Positions 24,011 to 37,080 are shown, numbered from the stretch's first letter. The stretch is 64,000 bases of DNA from Pycnopodia helianthoides (GCA_032158295.1 CM063258.1:16095703-16159702); one strand, 5' to 3'. Notes: a model not told the origin generated them from the sequence alone. Program-made: numbers and translations.

Positions 24011-25198
24011 CCAAGCATGCATGGCCTCAAGCATGCAGATAGTACAAGTACTTGTAGTGATGATGAGCATGTTGAAGGTTTATAATAATTTTTCTTTTTG
24101 GAGAGAGTTTCTTAATCTAGATTGATATTTCATCAATCAATTTATATAGAGCATGAACGCATATTTGTTCCAGGTCCAATCTTAAAAACCAATAAATTTG
24201 GGCCAAGATAAATTGTGGCTAATGTGACCGTATAATAAATAAACAAGACTCTCGCACATAGATAGTGGTTTATTCAATACAAAATGATGATTTTTTTCAA
24301 GAAGGAGCCAGTTTAGCTCCATTTGTTTCATATTTACAATCAGAAAGTTAGATAATTGCCACATGGAAACTAAAACTGAAGAAACCATAACTGTGTATTA
24401 ATCGTATCAGAAATTTAATTAGTTACACACGAAACAGAAACACTAAAACGTAAAATAGATATAGAGAAGGGCAGACTATAAGCAGGAAAACGTAACGTAA
24501 AGGTTCAGTCTGCCAACGAATTTATTCCTAAAAAATTCATACAGGCAATCAAGAGAAAATGTCAAAAACAAACAATTAACAACTTTGAATTCAATCAAAT
24601 TTAATTTAATTAATTGAGCATTGAAGTTTACACCTACACAGAAAAACAAAACCCAAACAAAAGGTGTTCACCCTTGTTGGCCCGAACACTTATACAATAT
24701 ATTGAAGTTTGTATTTAAAAAAATAATTTAGGCCTACAGGCCTAAAATACTATTTTGAAAACAGCATGATCAAGTAATATAAAATATGTGTCAGTGTTCG
24801 TTTTTTTTGCAGACTACACCACTTACCTGTGAAAGGAAATCCGATTTTCTTGTCTGTACATAGCTCCTGAAGAAGAGCAACCTACCGCAACACAAACCTT
24901 TACCATGTTTGCTGCATAAAACTTGTGTTTGACTACGGTGTCATCCCTTGTTTTACATAACGAAACCTTTAAATACGGCAAAAAACGGAGCAATATTTTT
25001 CCACGACCCCGAAAATCATTTATTTGCGTTGCGTGCAGACTTGTGCGCCGCCTCACCGTTTAAATTCAAACGCCCCACTTGCAAACGCGCGCGTTCGCTA
25101 CATTTACGCGCAGTCGTCCTATCCAGTCAGTATAATGTAGACCAATGGCCAGAAGGCTCCGCGTACACCGCGCTGTATTAATTTTTGCGCAATAGTTC
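23850..25198. mobile_element. Putative element flanked by GC-rich inverted repeats (THAP fragment inside)
   Basis: The left end carries 'gcgcaaaaattaagactgcg' and later 'cattatactgactggatagg'. The right end carries 'cctatccagtcagtataatg' and later 'ttaatttttgcgcaat'. The inverted arrangement and the THAP exon are consistent with a decayed P-like DNA transposon. No long transposase frame is present. Confidence 0.45.
24827..24906 (-). CDS. THAP-type zinc finger, first coding exon
   Basis: On the minus strand an ATG at 24906 opens MVKVCVAVGCSSSGAMYRQE and continues NRISFHR up to a consensus donor 'gtaagt' at 24826. The C-x4-C spacing near the N-terminus followed by the ISFHR motif is the start of a THAP domain (C2CH zinc finger, DNA binding), found in P-element-like transposases and in animal regulators derived from them. 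The remaining ligands (C and H) should be in a downstream exon, but I find none in the next 800 bases. The exon lies between inverted GC-rich sequences (23.85-23.94 and 25.12-25.20 kb). This suggests a fragment of a THAP transposon rather than a complete host gene. Confidence 0.5.
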
Positions 25199-25412
25199 TA
25201 TTCCACGGTAAGCAGAGCCATGAAATTGTCCCAGGTTAGAAAGAAAGAAAACTAGGTCATTTGTGACTGTGGTGAACTTCTGTCATACCCTTCTAAACTA
25301 AATTTCTATAGGCTACTAACCAAGTCAATTGTGCAAACTCCTGTGCACCTGCAAACCTGTAGACAGAAATCTACATTTGAGATGAATTCAAGTCACATGG
25401 CCTACCCTTCAA

Positions 25413-25613
25413 GGGCCCAATTTCATAGAGTTGGTAAGCAGACAATTTTGCTTAACAGTTTTTTGCTATAAGCAAAACTTGGCACTAGCAGGATCATACC
25501 AGTCAAAGATGGTGCATGTGACACCATTATTTTGGTTTGTAACCATTGTGGTAAGTATAACTAATGTGCTTAGCTACCTTCTGTGCTAAGCAGCTCTATG
25601 AAATTTGGCTCTG
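25413..25613 (+). mobile_element. Palindromic MITE, family 4 copy a
   Basis: The element starts 'gggcccaatttcatagag' and ends 'ctctatgaaatttggct', with 'agcag'-rich and 'gctaagca' internal repeats. The same structure is found at 62466-62657, and a truncated copy at 49743-49892. Confidence 0.75.
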
Positions 25614-25859
25614 TTTCAAAGTCACAACCAACCAACTACATGTAGTTGCAATAATCGTAACCCTCCAGCCTCCCAACAGTCGAAGACCGGAGGGTTACGA
25701 GTCATGCAGTGCAAAAAAGTGGCGAAATTGCAATTTCGACTATTTTTGTCAGACTAGTCACCAGGTTTGCCAAATTTTCACCACTTTTAAAAAACATGAC
25801 ACACATTCTAAGAACATGGATTTGATCTTCAATGTGTAACAGAGTTGACACTTTGTTTG

Positions 25860-28800
25860 TGTTGAGATCTGCAAAATGATGCCCTTTCTAGTAAAAAGTA
25901 AATTACTTTTAAACATTAAAACATGAAAATATCATTGTGTATTCTAGTTTGCGTTGTTTGGAAAGCACATACATTCTCAGCCTCTGAAATTTGAAGGGGG
26001 TTTACAGTACCTTGCCACATGAGATTTGTCCAACACAGGCCTAGAATTTCATCTTTGAGAGGGCAAGGGCACTTCCATTTGAAAAACATGAGAACCAATA
26101 TTGATAAACCCTTTTTATTAAAAGGTGAGCTCTGTCATCGACATTTAATGGACATCAACACTTAATGAGAAGCCCACTGTAATTTTCCAAGATGCACATG
26201 TCACATAACATCCTGTAGAAATTTTTCCCGACAAAAGCATTGTTTAACTAAAACTCTATTACGTTGCATCACTTCCAGCTTAAAATAACAAGTGTAAGTT
26301 ACATAAATGGAAGAAAAGTGGAGGGAAAAGTTATCATCTTGTGATAATGTATCACCTCCATCACAAAAAAATCACTTTATTGTTTGGTTTTTTTTTTGTG
26401 TGTACAGCTGAGACTTGCCCTCTCCAAAGAGATCTACCCGTCAACAAGTAGATGTCTGAGATCTGCAAAATGATGCCCTTTCTAGTAAAAGGTTAATTAC
26501 TTTTAAATATTAAAACATGAAAATATTATTGTGTATTCATGTTTGCGCTGTTTGGAAAGCTCATACATTCTCAGCCTCTGAAATTTGAAGGATTCCACAG
26601 TACCTTGCCACATGAAATTTTTAATATCCTAACATCTTTGAGAGGGCAATGGCATTTTCATTTTGCAAAGGGCACTTCCATTTGAAAAAATGAAATCAAG
26701 TGTTAAAAAAACCTTTTTTTTTTAAAGTGAGCTCTGTCACAAAAATGTAATAGACATGTGTTTGAGGGCAGTGTAATTTTCCAAGATGCACATGTAAGAT
26801 AACATTCTATAGCAATTTGCCTGACAAAAGCATTGTTGAACTATAATTCTATAACGTTGCATCACTTCCAGCTTGAAATAACCAGTAGAAGTTACATAAA
26901 TGGAAGAAAAGTGGAGGGTAAAGTTATCATCTTGTGATAAGGCCCCCCCCCCCCAAAAGGTTCCGTTTCCGATTACATGTCATTTAAAAATAGGGTTGGT
27001 AGGTCGGAAAGTTTTTTTATTTTGCGTTTTTTTTTATTCCCATTGACGATACGTCCACGATCGTTCATGTGTTGAGCGCAATCAACGGATTTGCACAACG
27101 AATTAGGCAAAATTGTGCGCAATCTTCAGTTTGCGCTCTTTAGATTGACAGTTCAAGCGGCTGATTTTGCAAAAATGTGTGCAATCTGCAGATTGCGCAA
27201 GCCCATGGAATGTGCTTCACACAGTTTTTTTGTTTTTTTCCCCTCTTTTTTTCCTGTTTTCCCACCGTTTTTTTTTAAGGCCGAATAAAAAGTTTAGGGT
27301 CGCGGTGTAAAACTAGGGTCAGTCGGGGAACCGGAAACAGAACCCTTTTTTGGGGGGGGGCCTAATGTATCACCTCCATCACAACAAAATGCCACTTTAT
27401 TCTATATTTTTTGTGTACAGCTGAGAGATCTACTCGTCAACAAGCAAATGTTTGAGATCTGCAAAATGATGCCCTCTCCAGTAAAAGGTAAATTCCTTTT
27501 AAACATTTAAACATGAAAATGATATTGTGTATTCATGTTTGCGTTGCTTGTAAAGCACATACATTTTTAGCCTCTGAAATTTGAAGGATTCCACAGTACC
27601 TTGCCACATGAGAGTTGTGCAACACAGGCCTGGAATTTCATCTTAGAGAGGGCAAGGGCACTTCCATTTGAAAAAAGTGAAGTCAAGTATTAAGAAACGT
27701 ATATTATAAAAGGTGAGCTCTGTCAAGTTACGTCTTGTAATAATGTATCACCTCCTTTACAAAAAATGCAATTTTATTGTTTTTTCGTTTGTGTACAGCT
27801 GAGACTTGCCATCTCTAAAGAGAACTACCCGTCAACAAGTAGATTTCTGGGATCTGCAAAATTATGCCCTCTCCAGTAAAAGGTAAATTCCTTATAAACA
27901 TTGAAACATGAACAAATTATTGTATATTCATGTTCGCGTTGTTTGGAAAGCACATACATTCTCAGCCTCTGATTTTTGAAAAAATACAAAACCTTGCCAC
28001 ACGAGATTTGTCCAACACAGGCCTAGAATTTCATCTTTGAGAGGGCAAGGGCACTTCCATTTGAAAAACATGAGAACCAGTGTAATAAACCTTTTTTATT
28101 TAAAAGGTGAGCTCTGTCACCGACATTTAATGGACATGTGTGAGAGGCCCACTGTAATTTTCCAAGATGCACATGTCAGATAACATCCTATAGAAATTTT
28201 ATAACTCTATAACGTTGCATCACTTCTAGCTTGAAATAACAAGTGTAAGTTACATAAATGGAAGAAAAGTGAAGGGAAAAGTTATCATCTTATGATAATA
28301 TATCGCCTCCATCACAAAAATGTCACTTTATTGTTTTTTTGTTTTTGACAGCTGAGACTTGCCATCTCCAAAGAGAACTACCCGTCAAAGAGTAGATGTC
28401 TGAGATCTGCAAAATAATGCCCTCTCCAGTAAAAGGTAAATTCCTTTTAAACATTAAAACATGAAAATATTATTGTATATTCATGTTCGCGTCATTTGGA
28501 AAGCACATACATTTTTAGCCTCTGAAATGTGAAGGAATTTACAGAACCTTGCCACATGAGATTTGTCCAACACAGGCTTGTAATTTTTATCTTTGAGAGG
28601 GCAAGGGCATTTTCATTTTACAAAGGGCACTTACATTTGATAAATATGAAATCAAGTGTTAAACCTTGTTTATTAAAAGGTGAGCTCTGTCACCAAAATT
28701 TGATAGACATGTGTAAGGGGGCAGTGTAATTTTCCAAGATGCACATGTCAGTTAACATTTGATGGCAATTTGCCTGACAAAAGCATTGTTGAGCTGTAAC

Positions 28801-29950
28801 GTTGCATCACTTCTAGCTTGAAATAACAAGTGTAAGTTACATAAATGGAAGAAAAGTGAGGGAAAAGTTATCATCTTGATATAATTCACTCCATCACAAA
28901 AATATCACTTTAATGTTTTTTTTTTTGACAGCTGAGACTTGCCATCTCCAAAGAGAACTACCCGTCAAAGTAGATGTCTGAGATCTGCAAAATATGCCCT
29001 CTCCAGTAAAAGGTAAATTCCTTTTAAACATTAAAACATGAAAATATTATTGTGTATATTCATGTTCGCGTAGTTTGGAAAGCTCATACATTTTTAGCCT
29101 CTGAAATGTGAAAGGAATTACAACCTTGCCACATGAGATTTGTCCAACACAGGCTTGTAATTTTATCTTTGAGAGGGCAAGGGCATTTTCATTTTACAAA
29201 GGGCACTTACATTTGATAAATATGAAATCAAGTGTTAAAACCTTGTTTATTAAAAGGTGAGCTCTGTCACCAAAATTTAATAGACATGTGTAAGGGGGCA
29301 GTGTAATTTTCCAAGATGCACATGTCAGTTAACATTTGATGGCAATTTGCCTGACAAAAGCATTGTTGAGCTATAAACGTTGCATCACTTCCAGATTGAA
29401 ATAACAAGTAGAAGTTACATAAATGGAAGAAAAGTGGAGGGAAAAGTTATCATCTTGTGATAATGTGTCATCTCCATCACAAAAAATGTCACTTTAATTC
29501 TATATTTTTTGTGTACAGCTGAGACTTGCCATCTCCAAAGAGATCTACCCGTCAACAGTAGATGTCTGAGATCTGCAAAATGATGCCCTCTCCAGTAAAA
29601 GGTAAATTCCTTTTAAACATTTAAAACATGAAAATATCATTGTGTATTCTAGTTTGCATTGTTTGGAAAGCATCATACATTCTCAGCCTCTGAAATTTGA
29701 AGGATTCCATGTACCTTGCCACATGAGATTTGTCCAACACAGGCTTGGAATTTCATCTTTGAGAGGGCAAGGGCATTTTCATTTTGCAAAGGGCACTTCC
29801 ATTTGAAAAATATGAAATCAAGTGTTAAAACCTTGTTTATTAAAAGGTGAGCTTTGTCGCCAAAATTTAAAAGAATGTGTAAGAGGGCAGTGTAATTTTC
29901 CAAGATCCACATGTCAGATAAAATTCTAGAGCAATTCGCCAGTCAAAAGC
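25860..29950 (+). repeat. Array of about seven exon-like L units (period about 400-600 bp)
   Basis: Each unit has a T-rich tract ending in 'tgtacag' or 'gacag', then a core of about 84 bases (26408-26491, 27421-27487, 27799-27882, 28352-28435, 28932-29012, 29519-29601; the first is partial near 25863), then a donor-like 'gtaaat'. The core contains 'gatctacccgtcaacaagta' followed by 'gatgtc', in which ATCTAC and GTAGAT can pair as a small hairpin. All three frames of the core contain stops, so it is not coding as it stands. Between cores the units share dispersed repeat 1 sequence and 'aaaagtggagggaaaagtta'. It may be non-coding exons of a long RNA or a satellite. Confidence 0.8.
26941..27362. 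mobile_element. 422 bp MITE with TAA target duplication (PIF/Harbinger-like)
   Basis: The insertion starts 'ggcccccccc' and ends 'gggggggggcc', with inner inverted 'ggttccgtttccg' and 'ccggaaacagaaccc'. Sister units read 'gtgataatgtatcacctcc' without interruption. Here the same sequence is split with TAA on both sides, a 3-base target duplication typical of PIF/Harbinger elements. The small frame at 27091 is chance. Confidence 0.75.
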
Positions 29951-30029
29951 TGAAAATGTTTCTGTATTTAATATATATTTGTATGTAGGTTAGTTGTATA
30001 AATTTAGTTTTTGCCATTTAATTTTTTAG

Positions 30030-30075
30030 TGATATCTACCCATCAACTAGTAGACTTCTAAGGTGTACAGGTGCA
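30030..30075 (+). repeat. Degenerate L unit core
   Basis: The sequence 'gatatctacccatcaactag' followed by 'tagacttctaagg' retains the hairpin pairing of the array cores, but the flanking splice-like signals are weak. It is the last recognisable unit before the fold-back element. Confidence 0.5.
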
Positions 30076-31204
30076 CACAAATTTTCCTTATCTTTCTCCT
30101 CCCCCTCCCATTATGTGCTCTGTACACATTTTAATTATAATTTAAGCCATAACACTTTCGCAGGGAGCTCCAATCATGCGCAATCCTAACAAAGATGAGT
30201 GGCCAGGTTGTTTTAAAACTCTAAAACTGTTACTTTGGATCTCTAGAGTTGACAGGCTGCCTTGCTTTTTTTGTCTTTGGGTATTGAGAATTTAAGAAAA
30301 ATGAGATGCATAAATACGAATATTGATCTGATGCACGGTTGTTGAGAGGCCATTTTATTCAACGTAAAACAGTTGGATGGTGGGTTAATATAACTGTTCA
30401 AAAGGTGCAACTATTAAAGTGAAATTTATTGGTGACTGATAAAAAATAAGCAGAATTTGAGTTTGTTTAACCATGGAGGATTATTCCTCCATATAGAATT
30501 TCCTGTAAAAGAGATAGTAGCTCACCAAGATGAAAGCTAAAATTATAACTTCTTTTCTTAAAATATCGACTCAATTTATTTCCCCATCTCAGGCAAGCTG
30601 TATTAAATTTATGGAGTGGTATTAATGGATAAGAAAAGGATCATGGCTAAAAAAAAAGAAGTAACAATGAATTGCTTCAAACATTGCACATGTATACAAC
30701 CAAAATGGACACCAGCGAGCACTAGGGAGGGGATCCTTGTTGGTTAATTTTTGTAAAACACCTGCAAGGAATTTAGCAACCCGAGGTTCTTGGCTTGATA
30801 CAATTTTTTATCTGTATAAACCTAACTTATCAGAGCCAGAGATGAAGCCAATTGTATGCTGCGTTTGCAGATGGAATCGCCTCTACTGACGCCTAAATTT
30901 AAAGCTTCAGGGAGGAAGGAGAGCAACGCATATGAAATCATCAATGTCATCAATAAATCTTGTTCATCTAGGGATCGTGAATGAACAACCTAGCAAATTG
31001 TTTTATTTAATTGTAAGATATTCTAGATGAGTAACTGTTAGTTTGATGTTTTGATGTTTTTTGTTATCGTCGTATAGTGGGCTGTTTTAGCAGCGCTGTA
31101 CAATTAACACATTGTAAATGAGTGCACCATTGCAAGCAAGCACATATGCGTATTTTGAACTTTTATATTGGAGATCTGGGTAAAATGCTATAACTAAAAA
31201 GTTG

Positions 31205-31352
31205 GAGCATTGGTCGTGCGGCGATTCGATTGGTGGTGCGGAGATTCGAATGGTGGTGCGGAGATTCGGTTTGGTGGTGCGGAGATTCGATTGGGTAGTG
31301 CGGATATTCGATAAGTGGTGCGGAGATTCGATTGGTAGTGCGGAGATTCGAT
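31205..31352 (+). repeat. Minisatellite of about 20 bp in left arm
   Basis: About seven units of the type 'ggtgcggagattcgattggt' are present. The mirror copy is in the right arm (35176-35323). The periodicity keeps frames open on the plus strand. Confidence 0.9.
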
Positions 31353-32626
31353 TGCGAAAAGGGACTTGGACATTTGCACGAGGCAATTTGGAGTCTTACT
31401 CCCGGCCAGGGTCACAGCTGGTGGTTGATCTTAAAGGTGCATCAGGCTCCCTAATCATTGGGATGGTACTGGTGTTATCACAATTATGGTTGGCTAAACG
31501 GGAGTAGTTCCTAGTCAAGGCTAGGGGCCGCGTTAGTACTGTAGGGGACGTATCCCTAAGGAGGGGGTGCGCGGACCGGGCGCTCTGAAAAGAGTACGAA
31601 GGCCCCAAAGATCAGGGAAGCGTCGTGGGGCTGGTATCCTGGGACCTGCACGTGGTGGCCCTGCTTAAGACTAACCGAACCAGGATGATAATGGCAAAAT
31701 TAAACTGCTTGCGATGGTGCATTTATAAACCCTAAGTTAATTTTTAATCAATTTATTATGCAATTAATGTACATAAGTATCAGGCATGATATTTTTCCTA
31801 CTTCAATTTGATTTCTGAATTTTTTGCCTGAAAAAACAGGGAAATTGTTTATTAATTGGCCTGAAGGTTGTCAGAGCCTGTCATATGTAGGTCAGCCCAT
31901 GTACTCGATCAAATTGACCTACTTTTTTCCAAGAGTCAAATATCATGCCTGTAACATACATGTGTTATTTTCAAGCAAACTTGAGGAATCCTTGAATCTG
32001 AATTCTCGATTCGTAAAATATTTTTAAACCCCTTGATTCAAAACAGAAACATTCACATGGATTTTTATTTTGTTTTGTGCAGATTGAAAAGCATTTAATG
32101 CCCCTATTTGTATTATGAAACTGTAATTAAAGACCTTAATATAACTGAGCCGATATATTATGCATCAGTCACTTTTTGCAGGTTATTTTTTATATGAACT
32201 TGAAGACTATTCAAATATTCATTACGAAAGAAAACCACTACACAAAACTGTTGCAGTTGATCAAGAAGTGCCTGGTTTAATTTTCTTAAAAATGCAATAT
32301 GTTCCAAATTAAACATCAAAATAATTTCAATAATTTGAAGCAAGAACTGTCACATGCATAAGTTGGAAATTGTTTACGAGTTTTGTTTTATATCTAGCAA
32401 ACACAAATTATTTTATGGCAAACTGCCCTCAATGCAGATGTAAACTTACAATAAGTGAGTTACAGCTGCACTTATTTTATGGTACCATAGCAGCATGAAT
32501 TCAATTTGTGGTAATGGTTGTTGAGAACAAGTGTTTATCTAAATCTTGTTTATTCTGTGAGTTGCTCAATAAACATTTTAAAGAGTCCGATGTTTCATTC
32601 CCGTCTCAAAGTTCAACTAAAATTTA

Positions 32627-33295
32627 TTATAATGGTTTGTCAGTAAAAGAAATATTAACTGGGTACTGTTGTTAACCAACTGTTCGCAAAATCAAACTTT
32701 GTGGTAAACTAAAAATACTACATGAATTTCTTAAATTAATTTTTAATTCATATTATTTTTTTAGTGGGGGGTGGGGGGGGGTCTTGGAGGCATTGATCGG
32801 AGCCTATTATTTATCACTGGTTCAACCCCTTAGTATAATACAACCCAAAAACCTAGAACAGAGGCTAAACTTTAGAGATATATTATAACCAATCACCACA
32901 ACCACCATGCACATTCTATGGTAGCTGTAGGGGTAAGGGGCAAGGGTTAAAAAAAAGTTCAACTTAAACTTATTAATATAATGGTTGTCAGGAAAAAGAA
33001 ATATTAACTGGGTAATGTTGTTAACCAACTGTTCGCAAAATCAAACTTTGTGGTAAACTAAAAATACTACATGAATTTCTTAAATTAATTTTTAATTCAT
33101 ATTGTTTTTTTAGTGGGGGTGGGGGGTCTTGGAGGCATTGATTGGAGCCCATTATTTATCACTGGTTCAACCCCTTAGTATAATACAACCAAAAAACCTA
33201 GAACAGAGGCTAAACTTTAGAGATATATAACCAATCACCACAACCATCATGCACATTCTATGGTAGCTGTATGGGCAAGGGGCAAGGGTTAAAAA
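32627..33295 (+). repeat. Direct tandem duplication at the fold-back centre
   Basis: Two copies of a roughly 340 bp block (32627-32960 and 32967-33295) share 'gaaatattaactgggta', 'gttcgcaaaatcaaactttg' and 'cttggaggcattgat'. A G-run differs in length between copies. The block forms the spacer between the inverted arms. Confidence 0.85.
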
Positions 33296-35175
33296 AAAAT
33301 TAGGGTTACCAGCTGAGGAACCAGTGGTTATGCCTCAAACTTTAACCATTGTCAAAACGCCCTCTATTGGTGGGAAATGAACTGAATGGAGACTACAATT
33401 TAGCATGTCTTGGAGACCCTTGGTTGGAGACTACTGTTCATTACCCCCCCCCCACTTAATTTTAAGAATTTATGTAGTTTATCAAGTTAACCATAATGGC
33501 TACCGCTGACCACAAAATTAGGTTTTGCAGACACTGTTGGTCAACACAGCTATGTTTCCAGCTAATGCTTTCTTTCACCGGCAACCATTATAATAAACTT
33601 AAGTTGAACTCAGAGACAGAAATAAAACATCAGACTCTTTAAAATGTTTATTGAGCAACACACAAAATATACAATACTTAGATATATGCTAATTCTCATT
33701 CTCTGCATACAGCAATGACCTTGCTTATGTTCTGAGCAACCATTACCACACAAATTAAATCCATACTGCTGTGGTACCATAAAGTAAGTGCAGCTGAAAC
33801 GTATACTGTAAATCCACATCTTCATTGAGGGCAGTTTGCCGTGAAATAATGTGTTTTCAATATATTTGAATCCATGTTTTGAAGCAAAATATTGAAATAA
33901 ATTTTTTGTTTTTGTCCCAAATAGATCGCCTTTTTCAAAAAAGTAAACCAGGCACTTAGAGTTTAAATGCCAGTTTTGTGTAGTGGGTTTCTTTTGGAAT
34001 GAATATTAGCATAATCTTAAAGTTCATATAAAAAATAACCTGCAAAAAGTGACGAATACGTAATATATCGGCTCAGTGGTATTAAGGTCTTTAATTACAG
34101 TTTCATAATACAAATTGAAGGGGCGTTAAAAGCTTTTCAATCTGCACAAAACAAAATAAAAATCCATGTGAATGTTTCTTTTCTCCAAACAATTTCTGTT
34201 TTGAATCAAGGGGCTCAATAATATGCAAAATAACTTTGCAAAACCCATACAAAGTGTAAATTGGACCTTTACTGAACTGAGCCAATATGACATTATGTTT
34301 TTATTTTAAGTTATCATCACACAAGCTCGAGTGAAATATGGAAAAATATAGCACTTCTGCATTCCATATCCAACAAGGCTATCACACCTATCAATGTGAT
34401 AAAGAGTGTATCTCTAAACAAACTTGATGCACAGCTTAAATAGGCAATACCCAGGGTGTGATATGGGCTGCGCAATACTTTTAGGATAACAAAACACTCT
34501 GATCTTCCCATGGATCGAGAATTCAGATTCAAGGATTCCTCAAGTTTGCTTGAAAATAACACATGTATGTTACAGGCATGATATTTGACTCTTGGAAAAA
34601 AGTAGGTCAATTTGATCGAGTACATGGGCTGACCTACATATGACAGGCTCTGACAACCTTCAGGCCAATTAATAAACAATTTCTCCATTTGTTTTTTTTT
34701 CAGGCAAAAAATTCAGAAATCAAATTGAAGTAGGAAAAATATCATGCCTGATACCAATACATTAATTGCATAATAAATTGATTAAAATTAACTTAGGGTT
34801 TATAAGTGCACCATCGCAAGCAGTTTAATTTTGCCATTATCATCCTGGTTCGGTTAGTCTTAAGCAGGGCCACCACGTGCAGGTCCCAGGATACCAGCCC
34901 CACGACGCTTCCCCGATCTTTGGGGCCTTCATACTCTTTTCAGAGCGCCCGGTCCGCGCACCCCCTCCTTAGGGATACGTCCCCTACAGTACTAACGCGG
35001 CCCCTAGCCTTGACTAGGAACTACTCCCGTTTAGCCAACCATAATTGTGATAACACCAGTACCATCCCAATGATTAGGGAGCCTGATGCACCTTTAAGAT
35101 CAACCACCAGCTGTGACCCTGGCCGGGAGTAAGACTCCAAATTGCCTCGTGCAAATGTCCAAGTCCCTTTTCGCA

Positions 35176-35323
35176 ATCGAATCTCCGCACTACCAATCGA
35201 ATCTCCGCACCACTTATCGAATATCCGCACTACCCAATCGAATCTCCGCACCACCAAACCGAATCTCCGCACCACCATTCGAATCTCCGCACCACCAATC
35301 GAATCGCCGCACGACCAATGCTC
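35176..35323 (-). repeat. Minisatellite of about 20 bp in right arm
   Basis: This is the reverse complement of the left-arm minisatellite, with the same order of variant units. This indicates that the whole arm was copied as one piece. Confidence 0.9.
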
Positions 35324-36054
35324 CAACTTTTTAGTTATAGCATTTTACCCAGATCTCCAATATAAAAGTTCAAAATACGCATATGTGCTTGCTTGCAATG
35401 GTGCACTCATTTACAATGTGTTAATTGTACAGCGCTGCTAAAACAGCCCACTATACGACGATAACAAAAAACATCAAAACATCAAACTAACAGTTACTCA
35501 TCTAGAATATCTTACAATTAAAAAAACAATTTGCTAGGTTGTTCATTCACGATCCCTAGATGAACAAGATTTATTGATGACATTGATGATTTCATATGCG
35601 TTGCTCTCCTTCCTCCCTGAAGCTTTAAATTTAGGCGTCATTAAAGGCGATTCCATCTGCACAGCAGCTTACAATTGGCTTCATCTCTGGCTCTGAAAGG
35701 TTAAGTTTATACAGATAAAAAATTGTATCAAGCCAAGAACCTCGGGTTGCTAAATTCCTTGCAGGTGTTTACAAAAATTAACCAACAAGGATCCCCTCCC
35801 TAGTGCTCGCTGGTGTCCATTTTGGTTGTATACATGTGAAATGTTTGAAGCAATTCATTGTTACTTCTTTTTTTTAGCCATGATCCTTTTCTTATCCTTA
35901 AATACCACTCCATAAATTTAATACAGCTTGCCTGAGATGGGGAAATAAATTGAGTCAATAGTTTTAAGAAAAGAAGTTATAATTTTAGCTTTCATTTTGG
36001 TGAATTACTATCTTCTTTACAGGAAATTCTATATGGAGGAATAATCCTCCATGG

Positions 36055-36346
36055 TTAAAGGAACATTACAGAATTGGTAAGAAAAAAACTTGTAAAATGT
36101 ACTTTTTGATCACAGATTTACATAAAACTTACACGGTCTAATGATGAGAAATGAATAAACTAATTTTCCGATTTGAGTTTATCGCTCAGTGAGCGTTTTA
36201 TTCATTTGTTGAATCTATATGATTTTATGCAAATGTGTAATCGGTTTTTCACTATTTTCTCATGACCCAGATGGCCGATCGATCTCAAACTTCTACAGGT
36301 TTGTCAGCTTATGTATATGGTGGATTACATAAAGTGCTTATACTGC
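36055..36346 (+). mobile_element. TTAA-type MITE, family 2 copy c (3' truncated)
   Basis: The element starts at the TTAA that also bounds the fold-back element and shows the family 2 landmarks 'tttatcgctcagtgagcg' and 'gatggccgatcgatctcaaa'. It breaks off at 'tactgc', about 50 bases before the expected end. Inverted L-array sequence begins there, so a deletion or recombination joined the two. Confidence 0.85.
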
Positions 36347-37080
36347 ACCTTGGAAAATTACACTGCCCTCAAACACATGTCTATTAAATTTTGGTGACAG
36401 AGCTCACCTTTTAATAAACAAGGTTTAACACTTCATTTCATGTTTTTCAAATGCAAGTGCCCTTTGCAAAATGAAAATGCCCTTGCTCTCTCAAAGATAA
36501 AATTCCAGGCCTGTGTAGGACAAATCTCATGTGGCGAGGTACTGTGGAATACTTCAAATTTCAGAGGCTGAGAATGTATGTGCTTTCCAAACAACACAAA
36601 CTAGAATACACAATGCTATTGTGATATTTTATGTTTAAAAGGAATTTACCTTTTACTGGAGAGGGCATCATTGTGCAGATCTTAGACATTGTTAGACATT
36701 GATCTCTTTGGAGATGGCAAGTCTCTGCTGTACGCAAACAAACAAAAACAATAAAGTGACATTTTTTGTGATGGAGGTGGTACATTATCACAAGATGATA
36801 ACTTTTCTTCCATTTATGTAACTTTCACTTGTTATTTCAAGCTGGAAGTGATGCAACGTTATAGAGTTTGTCCCAACTGTCCTGTGACAGAGCTCACCTT
36901 TTAATAAAAAAGGTTTATTTATACTGGATTTATGTTTTACTGGAGAGGGCATCATTTTGCAGATCTCAGACATCTACTTGTTGACGGGTAGATCTCTTTG
37001 GAGATGGCAAGTCTCAGCTGTACAAAAAAACAAAAAACAATACAGACTTATACATCTACTTTATGACGAGTAGAGATAAA
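36347..37080 (-). repeat. Two L units on the minus strand (mirror of left array)
   Basis: The reverse complement matches the left array, including dispersed repeat 1 and the 84-base cores (about 36650-36727 and 36937-37017). A degenerate hairpin follows at about 37047-37072. The orientation is opposite to 25.9-29.9 kb, extending the mirror symmetry beyond the fold-back element. Confidence 0.8.

Larger units (their letters stand above)
30471..36054. mobile_element. 5.6 kb fold-back element with arms of about 2.2 kb and TTAA borders
   Basis: The left arm (30471-about 32640) and right arm (about 33590-36054) are inverted copies, nearly identical over long stretches. TTAA flanks both ends (30467-30470 and 36055-36058). 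The termini are 'ccatggaggattattcctcc' and its complement, themselves locally palindromic. The right arm has about 280 extra bases (about 34220-34500). The arms contain a minisatellite and no transposase-like frame. The paired 101-, 99- and 73-codon frames in the two arms are repeat-derived mirror images. It is probably a non-autonomous TTAA-inserting element or a recent inverted duplication. Confidence 0.75.

Noticed and set aside
24182..24388. Continuation of the THAP gene on the minus strand
   Set aside because: The frame lacks the remaining zinc ligands of a THAP domain and has no matching acceptor phase.
31087..35441. Pairs of 70-101 codon frames mirrored in the two arms
   Set aside because: They overlap each other on opposite strands, follow the 20 bp minisatellite, and match because the arms are inverted copies. 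No protein motif is present.
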